The notes under the pieces are model-generated. The model did no database searches, was not told the origin of the DNA, and saw nothing but the letters and a program-made list of their open reading frames with translations. The position numbers and the translations under genes were made by a program. Of a stretch of 64,000 nt of DNA, positions 14,301-25,420 are shown one piece after another. The stretch spans positions 22,874,980 through 22,938,979 of the forward strand of contig CM067350.1 of the NCBI GenBank assembly GCA_034190875.2. The letters run 5' to 3'. Numbering within the stretch: position 1 is the stretch's first letter; every line of letters begins with the position of its first letter. This DNA comes from Urechis unicinctus. Taxonomy: Eukaryota; Annelida; Polychaeta; Xenopneusta; Urechidae.

Positions 14301-15205
14301 TAGGGAATTGTCAGCTGTGACTTAAGAACTTCTTTGTTCCCTGAAACAATCAACATGTACACATATTAAGCAAATAATTTGGCACTACTAATCAAGAGAT
14401 AACAGTTCTATTATTCAACCAAAACTGGAGGCAAGAGATGTGTGGTTCAGATTGATGGGTCATCCCACAGAATGTTAGGTAGTGTTCCTTGCAGGTACAG
14501 CTATAACCTACCTTTTGTCTGATTGAATGGTGTAGAACGACTCCAAGTGTCAAAGTGAGTTTGTGTGTGAGGGTAGTGTCAAATAAATAGTGTCACATGC
14601 ATTCTGTATAAGATGGTGACCATAAATTGCTGTTGAACACAAGATTGCAGCACCTCAGCAGGTTTTAGATTAACCAGGACATCTTCAGAAAGATGCACAG
14701 AACAATAAGAGAGATTTTAGAGCTACACAGATTGTACATTTAGTCAGTGTAGCTACAACTTTTGTAATAATCTGTCTGCAGTGTAATGCAGAGAATAGAA
14801 GATATAAGTTACTGATAAAGCATCAGATAAAGTTACTTAATCATGAAACATCACATGGCGGTGCATGGCGAATCTACAAGCTTAAATTACAATTCAGCCT
14901 ACAACACAATTGTGCAACAATATATATCATACATGACATCTACTATAAAAGAGATACTGGGAATGATCTGTCAAATGTATCCTGATTAATACAATATATT
15001 GTAAAGTGTATATACCATACCTGGGAGTAGTTTCCTTAGACTGGGGATCTGAATGTAACTTCTGAAGGCAAGTTGTAGAGCTTGGGTCTGCCTTGTATCC
15101 CATTAAAAGTGGTCTGCATGTGCATTAATATATTGTTTTCATATTTCGCTATTAGCTTCTAGTTATAGCAGACTTGTAATAACATTTGTAATATAGCACA
15201 AGCCT

Positions 15206-15421
15206 TTATAGACCATGCATTATGTAGGGACTTTTATATGAAGGTCCCTTAACTGGAATTAATTTACAATGCAAAGAAGCCTTCTTTGGATATACCTTGT
15301 CAATAGTAAACAGGTCACCGAGGAATGAAAAATACTCACTTGTATCTTTGATGCATGTTCTGCTCGAGACATCCTGATCTGACTCTAAGTCACTAGAAAT
15401 CAAGTTGTGTTTTGTTGGCAT
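15206..15421 (-). pseudogene. Possible BED-type zinc-finger fragment (hAT-like), very tentative
   Basis: A 71-codon minus-strand frame contains YFSFLGDLFTIDK followed by KKASLHCKLIPVKG and SYKSPYIMHG. The spacing loosely recalls the first half of BED zinc fingers found in hAT transposases and ZBED-like genes, where a Lys/Arg-rich strand leads into C-x2-C and later an H-x-H pair. Here only one cysteine of the expected pair is present and the histidine end is not convincing. A CCCAG splice-acceptor-like sequence lies just upstream on the minus strand. No transposase catalytic region was seen in the neighbouring sequence. It may well be chance. Confidence 0.15.
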
Positions 15422-17000
15422 CTATAAGTCTGGGGTCTACAGGGCTTGTTGTTCTAGTCAGACTTGTGGCATAACATGTACTTGCTTGGGCTGCTGGTTC
15501 AGTATCAAATTAACAAAAGAACATACATTTTACAATATGCATTGCAAAATTAATGTAATTGACACATTACAGACCATGCATTAATTCAGATGTAAACAAT
15601 GAGGAACAATGTTTGTATCACTGCATACTTCAGCCATTGCTTCATATTTGTTCATAAGTATGTGATCTGCATATTGTGTGAGTTTTCAGAACCATTTAAT
15701 TGATCATTTTATGACAATCGGACCAAAATGTCGGTATGGTTGTGGTAAAAAATGAAAAATACTTCATCATGCAATGTCTCTCGATACAACCTAACCTAAC
15801 AAACGGACTGTCAAGGCTATCCATTCGTTTTAAGTACAAGACCACTTTAGTTATGGTCAATTCAGGCAGTGGTCTCTGATAGGTTCCCAAGGTAACATCT
15901 GAAACAGGTACCTATATTAATGATCATATATGGGTAGATTTGTGGAAATATACATATCAGGTTGGTTCAGAAATGGAAGCTTGAAGAGCAATGCGGTTAG
16001 AAGATAGAGACCCAGTAAACAGATGCTGGTTATTTATTTTCACAATATAACACCTCATAAAATGTTTCCACACTCACTTATAGGATACCTGCAGAGGTCA
16101 GATCATATAATTTAATGTTAGGAAACTTATGTGAGGCCACATCAGCTGTTTAGCTGAGAACATTCAATATTATCTGTCAAACTACATAATAATCATAGTC
16201 ATGGTTTTCATAGCACAGATGCTCATTTATTATGCAATTAAATAGTTATGCAGTTCAGAGGCTGTTTATTTAGTGGCTGTTCTTATTTGTATTAGGTGAC
16301 CCTCTAGTGATATCTGACACTTTCAAGTCTATATTTGCACCATAAACTTATTCCCTCTTTTGATAGACCATACATTGGCCATTGCCTGGATAGGCAACAG
16401 TCCATTATGCATGTGATGTTATGACTACCCCCAAGTATTTATCATAATTGCAATCTGAGGACCCTGTGACCTTTGAGGTGTATTATATTAAGATAATTGG
16501 CAATAGTTAAGTTTACGAAACACCAAGTGACGGTGGATATGCAGCCACTGATATGTGTTGGTAAATTTATAAAACCATCAATGGTGCTGCAACATTAGTC
16601 TCTTCAATTACAACTTGCCAGACAGCTCAGTACCATACACATTGTGGTTATGTCTATCCATCATGTCCATATAACATCATATCTATCTTCAAGGCAGAAG
16701 CCTAGGGAAGGGCGTCCATTAATTGTTAAAATTGTTAAGTTGATGTTTCATAGTCAAGTTCTCTTTGCATTTGCATATCACCGAACCTTCTTAGCAAGGG
16801 GGTACACGATCGACTGTTGGTCTGTTTGGCTACTGCAAACGCATAAATTGAGGATCAGCTGTTCGCAATCGTTCCGTCAAGGGAATTGGGTCATGTATAT
16901 AAATTCGGTTTGGGATGGGGTACAACGCGCATTATGTAGTACAGAACAGGCAGTATTAGAGATAGTATATTATTTTACCAACACACTTTTCCGTCCATGT

Positions 17001-17012
17001 CAGAATGTATTA
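17001..17012. repeat. Target-site duplication of the LINE, 3' side
   Basis: The 12-bp word CAGAATGTATTA lies immediately outside the LINE 3' tail and is repeated exactly at 22894-22905. Confidence 0.93.
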
Positions 17013-17030
17013 TGTTGTTGTTGTTGTTGA
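17013..17030 (-). repeat. (CAA)n 3' tail of the LINE
   Basis: Read on the minus strand, the element ends in about five CAA triplets directly before the target-site duplication. Short tandem-repeat tails instead of poly(A) are typical of I-like elements. Confidence 0.85.
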
Positions 17031-17479
17031 TTCAAAATTTAACGCTGTTCGGCTTCTTTTGGCCATGTACAGCGAAAGGCGGTCAAATGATTCTGGTTAA
17101 CACAGGACAAATAAGATAGTTGAACATATTGAAGGGTTATTTTTATGATGTAAGAGCAGAGAAGTTTGGAGCTTTAAATGGGCCTCTTGGTTTTTCATTA
17201 ATTTAAATGATAGGAAGAGAAAACAATGAATGAAGTGCACATTACAAGGGTGTAAGAAAATGCATATAAGAAGATTTCACACACTGGGGGCTACTCCAGT
17301 GCATTAAAGTAAGAAATAAAAGGAGCCCTAAAGATCCCATGTTGGATGTGCATGGGGGTACCTAAATAGGAAAAACTCAGGAGGGATAGAAGAAAACTAA
17401 GTGCAGAGATGATTGGAAGAGGATGAAAGATACCAATTTGATGGATCAACAATTAATGTGGGAGGGAAGTAGCGATAAG
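17031..17479 (-). other. 3' UTR of the LINE
   Basis: Sequence between the ORF2 stop and the terminal hairpin and tail. It has the same pyrimidine-rich minus-strand composition as the element and no open frame. It includes the terminal hairpin. Confidence 0.8.
17043..17074 (-). other. 3'-terminal hairpin of the LINE
   Basis: CGCTGT (17043-17048) pairs with ACAGCG (17069-17074), and an inner GGC (17051-17053) can pair with GCC (17062-17064). It sits within 15 bases of the CAA tail. Terminal stem-loops are recognised by the reverse transcriptase of several LINE groups, so a role in template selection is a reasonable inference. Confidence 0.7.
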
Positions 17480-20400
17480 TTAATTGTTGATAACAAAACG
17501 TTTGGTAGTGAGAATATAAGTAATGGTAGTTTTGATAATATTGGAGCAGAAAAGATTTTTAATGTTTAGGGAGTATTTAGCTTGTTTAAGTTTGCTTATG
17601 AGAGGAATGCGCTGGGAATGATATTTCGGGCATACAAACATGTAATGATAAATGTTTTCAGGGGAATGGCAGTAGTTACAATTGGGATTTTGGTTGTTAT
17701 TATATTTTGCTTTATAGAAATTGAGAGGGGGGTTATTCAAAGCTATTGAAGTTAGGATTCGATCGGAAAGAGTATTTGGATGAAATATTTGGGGTTTAAA
17801 ATCTATTGTAGGTTTGATTAGTTTATATGAAGAGTTTGATGAGTCCCAATCTTGTTGCCAGGTTTGGGCGACAAGATTCTTAATGAGTAGATAGTGAGTA
17901 TTTAAGTCGAGAGAAATGGGTTGAATAAAGGGATCATTATGTGATTGTTTAGCTGCCGAATCTGCAATTTCATTACCAATGATTCCACAATGTGCTGGAA
18001 TCCATATTATTGAAGCAGTTGAATTTTGGTAAGAAAGTAAGGAGGAAAGATATTGGATTTCTTTAATGAAGGGATTAAGGATTTTACCTTTAAAAGCTGT
18101 AATGACTGATAGGGAATCTGTGAGAATTATGGGGTTGATGAAATGTAATTGAAGAGCTAATATTAAGGCATTGATAATAGCCAGTGCTTCAGCTGTAAAG
18201 ATAGAAAAGAAGGGCTGAATTCGGGTAGATTTGGTGTATTGAATGGACGGAATAGTTAGAGCAAAGGAAGTACTGATATTATTTTTGGAACCATCTGTAT
18301 AAATGTGGGTAGAATTGGCTGGTAGGTTGTCAATGAAATCAAGCGCTAGAGATTTGTTAAATGATGGATTGTCATGAGATATTTTTTCTGATAATTCGGT
18401 ATTGATAGTAGGATTAGAAAGATGCCAAGGAGGAATATGACAGGGAGACTCAGAGGATATTATAGGAAGATGTCGTGAGAAAGGGATGGTGAAATGACTG
18501 ATAGTTTTACGCTGTCTAGAAGTGTGAGAATACCAGGTTTCTTTAAAAATGAATTTGGTGGGGAGATTGTATGTGACAGCTCTAGCTTGATATCTAAGGG
18601 TGGCTCTGAGTATTTGGAGGGGAATGGGTGGAAATCCAGTGGATACCTGAAGGGAATTTATAGATGTAGATCGATGTGTTCTTGTAATGGCTCGGAGCGT
18701 GGCTGATTGTGCTTTCTCTAACTTGAGGAGGGTTGTCTTAGATGCAGTAACTATGGCTGGAGCCCCATAAAGGATATGTTGCAAAGAATGGGTTGCGTGT
18801 ATTTTACAGGATGTCTCCTTGTTTGCGCCCCAGGAGGTGCCGCTTATGAATCTGAGGAGGTTGGTAACCTTCTGACATTTTGTAACTGTGAGCTGCACGT
18901 GTTCCCTCCAGGTAAGACCTTTATCAAGAATGATACCTAAAAATTTAACGGAATCATGTTCTGGGATGGGTTTATTATCAATGAAGAAAGTGGGAGTGTT
19001 GTGAGCTTTATTTGTACCAAAATGTACAACTTTGGATTTTGATGGAGAAAATGTGACTCCCCATTTAGAGGCCCATTTGTCAATGCTATTTAGACGTGTT
19101 TGTAGGGATTTTGTTAATTTAGAGGATAATTTGCCAGTAGCCCAGATGGTAATATCATCAGCATATACAGAAGCAGAAGAAGGAATGGGAATATCGTTTA
19201 TAAAGATGTTGAATAAAGTAGGGGATAAAACACTTCCTTGAGGTACTCCATTTTCTGTACTGTGAGGATTGGATAAGGTATTATTAGCTTTAACTTGAAA
19301 ATTTCTGTTTGATAAAAAGTTGTGGATCCAATTAAGTGCTAAACCTGATATACCTAACTGTTGGGCTTTGATTTCTATAGAGGCTCGGTTTTGCCATATC
19401 AAATGCTTTGGAGATGTCAAGAAATATGGCATGTGTTTTTTTGTTAGATATCAAACCTTTGTTAATGGAGTCGGAGATGAGAAGGATGTTATCAATAGTA
19501 CTGCGGTGAGGACGATAAGCAGATTGCTTGGGATTAAAAAGGTTATTATGATGCAAGTGCCAAGAGATTCTGTTATTAAGGATGGATTCAAAAATTTTAG
19601 AAGCAACAGAAGTAAGACTTATGGGACGGTATGAAGAAGAAAGGTGGGGATTTTGGCCAGATTTAAGAATGGGAATAATGATAGAGGTGTTCCAAATAGG
19701 AGGAGTTTTTGATGAGATCCACAACTGATTAAATATTTGAAGGAGTACCTCAAGGGAATCGTGGGGAAGGTGGTAGAAAAATGGGTAGATTAAAAGATCT
19801 TTACCAGGGGCGGAGTTTTTAGTTTTGTTTACAGCTGATAAGATTTCTTTAAGGGTTAAAGGTTCATTGAGGGGGGAGTTAATGTTAGAAGGATTAGATT
19901 GAGTATATGAAATTGACTCTGGATTGAAATCTGACGGAAGATTTGTATCAGAGCTAATTTGTGCATGATATTCAGCTAAAAGATTGGCAATTTGTTGGTT
20001 GTTCCCAGTGAAAAAGTTTTCATTTTGAAGTTTAAGAGGAGGGATGCGAGATTGAAAATATTTACCTTTGAGCCTGTTTACTGTTTTCCAGAGCTCTTTA
20101 AGATTTGGAGAGTTAAGAGATGAGCATTTATTGTGCCAGAAGAAGGATTTTGCTTGTTTTTTTAGAGTGAGTTTAACAATGGCTGATTCTCTTTTATATT
20201 GAATATAATTTTGAGGGGTTTTGTGATGATAATATTTATTTCTTGCTTTGTTTCTGGATTTAATGGCAGAAGAACAGGAGTCAGTCCACCATGGGTGAGC
20301 CTTAGGTTGATTTTGGTTGCGTGATGTAAAGGGAATAGATTCATGAGCAATGTTAATGATTTCCTTGTAAAAATTATCATACGAAGTAAGAGGATCGGAT

Positions 20401-21218
20401 GAAATGATGGCAGCAGTTAATTTTTTTAGGCATAGTTGTTTGAAAAGAGGCCAGTTGGCTTTTTTGATATTCCATCTTGGTTGAGGAGAAGGAATATTAG
20501 ATTGAACAGGGATGTTATTAGATATTGAGATAATAGAATGATCACTTCCCATTGTGTTGAGGTAATTAAGAAAAGAAAAATTGTGGGAAATATCATTAGA
20601 CGAGAGAAATAAATCTAAAATATTTGTACCATATTTATGAAAGTGAGTGGGAGTGTTATCATTATGGAGGGTAAGGTTGCTATCCTGAATGATTTTGAAA
20701 AGAGAGTTACCTTTGCAATTAGAGGAAGAGTGGTGCCAGAAGGAATGATGGGCATTGAAGTCTCCCATTATTATAGAATGAGGGAGGTCAAAAATAGGAT
20801 GGTATTGGTTGGGATCAATAGTTGGATTGTTGTCATAAATATTGGATATGTGATATGTTTGATTAGCAATGTTGATTTTAATGGTTTGATGTTCAATGAC
20901 TGATGGTATATTAATAATGGAAAAGGGGATATCTTTATGGATTAGCATAGCTAGACCTCCATGATGAGAAGAGAGACGATCATTTCTAATGGTTAAATAA
21001 TTGGGAAGGCTAAAGTAAGAATTAGGCTTAAGAAATGTTTCTTGTAGACAAATAACATTAGGTTTGGGATTTGTTTTAATAAGAAAATTAGAGAATTCGT
21101 TTAATTGCGAGCGGATACCTCTGCAATTCCATGACCATATGGTTAAGTGATGATTGATAACTGGGTCTGAAATAAGGGACGGTTGGGTTGATTGTGAAAT
21201 ATTGGGGGAACTGACCAT
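17480..21218 (-). CDS. LINE ORF2: endonuclease, reverse transcriptase and RNase H polyprotein (one frameshift)
   Basis: Enzyme for target-primed reverse transcription. The APE-like endonuclease occupies about residues 26-235 from the start at 21218, with WNCRG, LQET, GDFNAH, LDLFLSS and GSDHS motifs carrying the catalytic Asn, Glu, Asp and His. The reverse transcriptase follows, with SAPGKD, SSYRPISLTS, FLDISKAFD, GVPQGSVLSP and the catalytic YADD. RNase H shows YTDGS, TAEALAI, LTDSLSV and NEIADSAAK, so all four acidic residues are present. A C-terminal zinc knuckle reads C-x2-C-x7-H-x4-C (CNYCHSPENIYHYMFVC). Directly after FLDISKAFD, at about 19396-19401, the frame shifts by one base: the upstream frame runs on to 19332 as unrelated residues, while the downstream frame is open from 19432 to 17480. 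No other break was seen. The protein is about 1,250 residues, normal for the group. Confidence 0.93.
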
Positions 21219-21295
21219 GAAGGCTATAATTAGGGTTGTAAGAATAGTAATGTTAGCGGTGAATGGGAAAAGATTCAGATTGAAGTGTATTCGAT

Positions 21296-22636
21296 CTACT
21301 GAGAAGAGGAATGTTCGATGATTTGGTGTAATTGACTGGTGACTTGAACGTGATGATTTATGGCATAAGCAATTGTGTGAGAGGCAATGTTGACTTTAAG
21401 GAGTTCAAAAGCAATAATGGCAAGAGTTTTAGATTTAGTTTCAGCAGATAGGGGAGATGATAAGATGGCTGTTGACAAGTAGACAAAATCTGAGAGTTGA
21501 GATAGTTGTTGTGTCGGAGCAATGTTAGCTGAAGGGGGAGATGAAGAGGGGGTAGAGTGATGAGGAGGGGATGTAATTGGAGAAACTTGTTTGGGAAGAT
21601 CAGAGGTTGAGATGGATGATGAGGTAAGCGGAGTGATTGGAGGATGGGGTTGATCAAGAGGTTGAGATTGGGCCTTGGGGGCAGGCTTAGTAGGAAGAGA
21701 TGTATGGGCAGGGGGTTGGAGAGGAGGGGAAGGTGGGACGAGAGAAACAGCTTGTGCATATGTTATTTGCTTTGTTGTTTTGATATCAGTGATAGTTTTT
21801 GCCTTGACGTATGCTTTGCAGCCTTTGAAGGCAGCACTATGGGATTCACCACAATTTGAGCACTTTTTGATTAATGTAGAACATTCTGAAAATTGATGAT
21901 GTTTCCCACAAGTTGGGCAAGAGGTTGTGTTAGGGCAATAGGTTACTGTGTGGCCAAACTGATTGCACTTAAAGCATCTAATTGGAGGGGGGATGTAAAT
22001 TTTGACATTATGGAATGAATATCCTATTTGAACTTTGGAGGGCATTTGAGATGTGGAGAAGGAGAGTTCAATTGACTCAGTAGGATTTACTTTGCCAAGT
22101 CTGCGGATAGCTGTTACATTGTACTGTTTGAGGACATCAAGTAATTGGCTGTCTGAAATGTCTCTTGATACACCATGAATGATTCCTTTAGTTTCTTTAG
22201 CTTTGGACGAGATGACTTTTGTGTTGATAGAAAGATTGCAGAGCTTTTGGATAGACTTGATGAGGGGAGCTTGAGCTTTTGAAACGTAGAGTGTAATTGA
22301 CGAACCAGTTTTGGCTATTTTGAAGGATGGACCAATGAGGGAGGAGATTTCACTGTGGATTGCAATTGGGTTGAACTTAGCAATGTTGACTCGAGGACAG
22401 AAGATGTTTATTTTTACAACTTCAGGGATGATGGTTTGATTTGGGGATACAGAAGGTGACCGACGTCTTTTTTTGACTGGGGTTTCATGATAAGAACAGT
22501 CAGATGAAAGTGATGAGGAATCTTCTAATAAGTCAGGAGAGGAATGACACGAGGAGAATGATCTGGCCGGAGAAAGGGCCATGGGGTGCAAGTCAGTATG
22601 AGATTGAAGATTTGCTATGGAGAGTGGTTCCTCCAT
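21296..22636 (-). CDS. LINE ORF1: gag-like RNA-binding protein with three CCHC knuckles
   Basis: A 446-residue protein expected to bind element RNA and form ribonucleoprotein particles. I chose the ATG at 22636 (MEEPLSIANL) because the 46 residues upstream in the same open frame are hydrophobic, untranslated-looking sequence. A Ser-rich N-terminus is followed by a basic KKRRR patch near residue 55 and a central alpha/beta region (about 75-215) that looks like an RRM-type fold, as in other I/Jockey ORF1 proteins. Three zinc knuckles follow: CFKCNQFGHTVTYC (221-234, C-x2-C-x4-H-x4-C), C240-C252 (C-x2-C-x3-H-x4-C) and C259-C273 (C-x2-C-x3-H-x6-C). The C-terminus is a Pro/Ser-rich linker and a short helical tail. 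The frame is intact. It lies 77 bp upstream of ORF2. Confidence 0.92.
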   Translation of the reverse strand: MEEPLSIANLQSHTDLHPMALSPARSFSSCHSSPDLLEDSSSLSSDCSYHETPVKKRRRSPSVSPNQTIIPEVVKINIFCPRVNIAKFNPIAIHSEISSLIGPSFKIAKTGSSITLYVSKAQAPLIKSIQKLCNLSINTKVISSKAKETKGIIHGVSRDISDSQLLDVLKQYNVTAIRRLGKVNPTESIELSFSTSQMPSKVQIGYSFHNVKIYIPPPIRCFKCNQFGHTVTYCPNTTSCPTCGKHHQFSECSTLIKKCSNCGESHSAAFKGCKAYVKAKTITDIKTTKQITYAQAVSLVPPSPPLQPPAHTSLPTKPAPKAQSQPLDQPHPPITPLTSSSISTSDLPKQVSPITSPPHHSTPSSSPPSANIAPTQQLSQLSDFVYLSTAILSSPLSAETKSKTLAIIAFELLKVNIASHTIAYAINHHVQVTSQLHQIIEHSSSQ

Positions 22637-22893
22637 ACCGAAAACATTTGAAATAATGAAAATGAAATGAAATAGATATGGATGACAACTGAGGATAAAG
22701 TAACTGAAGATATATGAAGAAAGACAAAACCAGATATGCGCCAGAAAAATGTGCGATAATATGACAGTGAACAAATAATAAAAGATTAAAGACTCAAGTA
22801 TAATGAAGTGGTAGTGGTGGATTTCACGGGTAACTGGCAGCGGTATTCACGAACCCTCGAACCGTGTGTCTGTCAGAGTCCAAAACCGAAGTC
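22637..22893 (-). promoter_or_regulatory. 5' UTR and presumed internal promoter of the LINE
   Basis: The region runs from the 5' target-site duplication to the ORF1 ATG. On the minus strand the element begins GACTTCGGTTTTGGACTC. LINEs of this group carry internal RNA polymerase II promoters here. I could not identify a specific promoter motif, so the function is inferred from position. Confidence 0.5.
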
Positions 22894-22905
22894 CAGAATG
22901 TATTA
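22894..22905. repeat. Target-site duplication of the LINE, 5' side
   Basis: CAGAATGTATTA, identical to 17001-17012. It fixes the 5' end of the element at 22893. Confidence 0.93.
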
Positions 22906-24570
22906 GTTGGGGTGATTCGTATTTAACAACAAATTTCTATGCTTTCCGCGAAGTCACGGCGGCCTAATGTAGAGTTATTGTTTACGAGTTTCGTAATTTA
23001 TGAAATGCCATTATTAGCCGAAATACTATAACAATCGTATCATACTTAACCAGGGCTGTGACAAAATAAGTTAAATTTAATTTTAATGATCACTATTTGT
23101 CAGATTGGCAAATTTATGTGACCAGGCTTTGATAATCGTCTGCTCATAGTATTTCGCTCTATATTTCGCTGATCTGTCGTTCATCTGGGGTCAAAGTTCG
23201 TTGCCATATTATCATGGCTCAAAGAGTGATATTTGGTAGTTTCGATCGTAGGAATGAGTTTTTATATCAATTTTTTTGTTATTATAGTGATCCAACAGTG
23301 TTGCATACTGAGTTAATAATGTATTTGGTAGTTTGACAAGAAGTTACTTGACTTTTACTGTCGCATTTGATTATTTTGGTCACATGATCATACAGAAAGT
23401 AAACAAGGCGGGGTCATTGAGAACAAGAGCGCATATGTCGACTACGCGAGTTCTTTGGCGGGACCCGGGGTTATTGAATTATGTTACAATATTTATACGG
23501 GAAATCATTATCAAAGCTTCTGCATATTTTCAAACAGACGAGCGCGACGTTGCGTGGGTTGGGGTGGCGGTTTTCGTGTCCAACTGGTACCTTTGATGTT
23601 TTACGGCATTCGGACAGCCTTCTTCCTTGGTCTTCTGCTATGTCACCGGCCATCGGTTATTTTATTGGGGGTGGGGGGGGGGGCAGGGTTGCCTCAACGC
23701 TGGTTGCGTGGAAAGTGGCGCGCACCTCCTTTAACCTAACATCCAACAAGCCGAAACAGGTGATTATCCTTTTACTAAGCTCACTCGTCACCTGGCAATA
23801 ACGGACTACATTCCCTCTCTCCCGTCAACGGAGCGCGTGGTATTCATTAAGGCTAAGTGAAGACATTGAGACAAATGTTCTGTTTTTCAGAAATGTTTTG
23901 ACACGTAATACCGTGAGAACACTCACTATAATTGGCTTGTTCAGACTGATCGACACGACCAAGGATCAATAAATAGGCTTGATACCAAACTGATTGACAG
24001 ACATTCCAATGACCTCAGAACTAAGGTCGACGATTGATTAACTTTTATGAAAATCAAAGCAGATTACCTTAAGAGTCATTGATGAATTGCAAGATAAAAA
24101 AACATCGCGGTCCAATCCTTGGCATTGTGCCATATCAGTCTCAAAATAGATGATTAGTTAATTTTAGGTCAGAGTTATGTTTGGACGAAATGGTATTGTA
24201 GGTGTATATGTCTTTGATGTTTTGGCATTGATATGAATATATATTGGACAACTGTTACACTTTTGTAGTTTCTTTCAATATATGATACAGAATTGATAAT
24301 AAAACCAGAACCTGCTCATGATTAGTTGACCGTATCGAGGCACAATGCTGAAATGTAGCTCATTCATTGCTATCATAATAATGTGAACCATATTTAATAT
24401 GCTTACAACTGCAGAAAACGTAAATATTCTAGAATAGACTTCAGTCAATAAAATCGGGGAATTGAGAACACTCTTATTAATAGATGAATATTGAGGAAAT
24501 TGTATTCACATTATGTCCCACCTACGAAGTCTGGACACACAAGCTCATTCAATCAAATTGCACATTTGAC
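22906..24570. other. Intergenic DNA right of the LINE
   Basis: AT-rich except for a GC-richer patch at about 23400-23830 with a poly-G run near 23668. That patch contains overlapping short frames on both strands with no motif I recognise. No gene is supported. Confidence 0.45.
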
Positions 24571-24889
24571 CATTTAAACTCAAATCAGCACCACAGCACT
24601 AGACTTTGATTGAAATTTGGGGATCCGACTTAAGCTGTCACTGAGTACACGTGACCCTATTTGTATTACCATCGGACATGTATTGGCGGTTTTATAGGCG
24701 CTCAAATTATTCATGAAACTTATGTTGTCATTCGGACCGATACTGTGATTTTTCGACCTGGGGCAAGAAGGACAAACGCGGCGCCGATCTAGTTTGGACA
24801 GGGCCGTTTTTGGGCCGTTTGGTAGTCTCATGTAAATGACCACTGACAAGAAACGATGTGTTCTTATATTATTTCGAGACCATAGAAGT

Positions 24890-25420
24890 TGTCGATTTTG
24901 ATGCTTCAAAAACCGGATAACTCTCCGAAACTCGAATAACTTTTCGATTATTCCCAGATCCCGAGAAACAGTGGAGGCGAATCCGCTGCTCTCTGGGCAC
25001 CTGACTAAGCAGCTGATACAGGACAAAGCAATATGCCTCTGTGCCGTCATCTCCCTTCATTCCCCGGATGTGCAAAACCAACACGTGCCGGGGCTCCAGG
25101 AGGGAAAGCACGTGGAGTAGGGCATGTTGCTGTGTCCCCCATTTAGCAGGGAGGACTGAATGGTCTATGCCAACCTCCCCAAGGCCGACAACTTCGGACC
25201 AATCGCGACCCTCTCTTTTTGCTGCCCCAGGTCGATGATTTCATCAACAGTCATGAACAACTTACGTGGCCCGGAATTCCGTGGAATGCCCAGGGAAGTC
25301 AGGGCCCTGTCCATGTGGAAGTGGGAATCGAAGGCCACGGATAACTGAGGTTCCGGTTTAGCACACTTTTGTCCCGCTCCGCTCCTCTCGATCCTACCAC
25401 ACGGTGCAGGCCGACGGCCC
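24890..25420 (-). pseudogene. TatD-family (TATDN2-like) metal-dependent nuclease fossil within the retroelement
   Basis: TatD proteins are metal-dependent DNases of the amidohydrolase fold, with an HxH motif on the first strand and later catalytic His, Glu and Asp residues. Here the segment AFDSHFHMDRAL (around 25300-25335) matches the first HxH motif. Further on come RHVLVLHIRGM and IRLHCFSGS (about 24960-25110), matching the two internal histidine motifs in the correct order. The middle and C-terminal parts are poorly preserved. It lies downstream of the retropepsin-like and zinc-finger-like pieces in the same orientation, so it appears to have been part of the element. It is broken and not functional. 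Confidence 0.6.

Larger units (their letters stand above)
13990..17000. other. AT-rich non-coding DNA left of the LINE
   Basis: No gene is supported. A 79-bp-period tandem duplication lies at 14156-14300, and a weak zinc-finger-like reading at 15206-15421 is listed separately. The remainder shows nothing recognisable. Confidence 0.5.
17013..22893 (-). mobile_element. Full-length non-LTR retrotransposon (LINE, I-type with RNase H)
   Basis: A 5,881-bp element on the minus strand, flanked by identical 12-bp target-site duplications. From 5' to 3' it has a 257-bp 5' UTR, ORF1 (gag-like, three CCHC knuckles), a 77-bp gap, ORF2 (APE-type endonuclease, reverse transcriptase, RNase H, C-terminal CCHC), a roughly 450-bp 3' UTR, a terminal hairpin and a short (CAA)n tail. 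The two-ORF layout with an RNase H domain after the RT is characteristic of the I group and relatives (I, Nimb, R1, LOA and similar); the exact clade needs a tree. Full length and perfect duplications point to a recent insertion. A single frameshift in the RT region makes this copy defective as sequenced, unless it is a sequencing error. Confidence 0.95.

Noticed and set aside
23400-23830. GC-rich patch with overlapping short frames
   Set aside because: No protein motif in any frame; kept as unassigned intergenic DNA.
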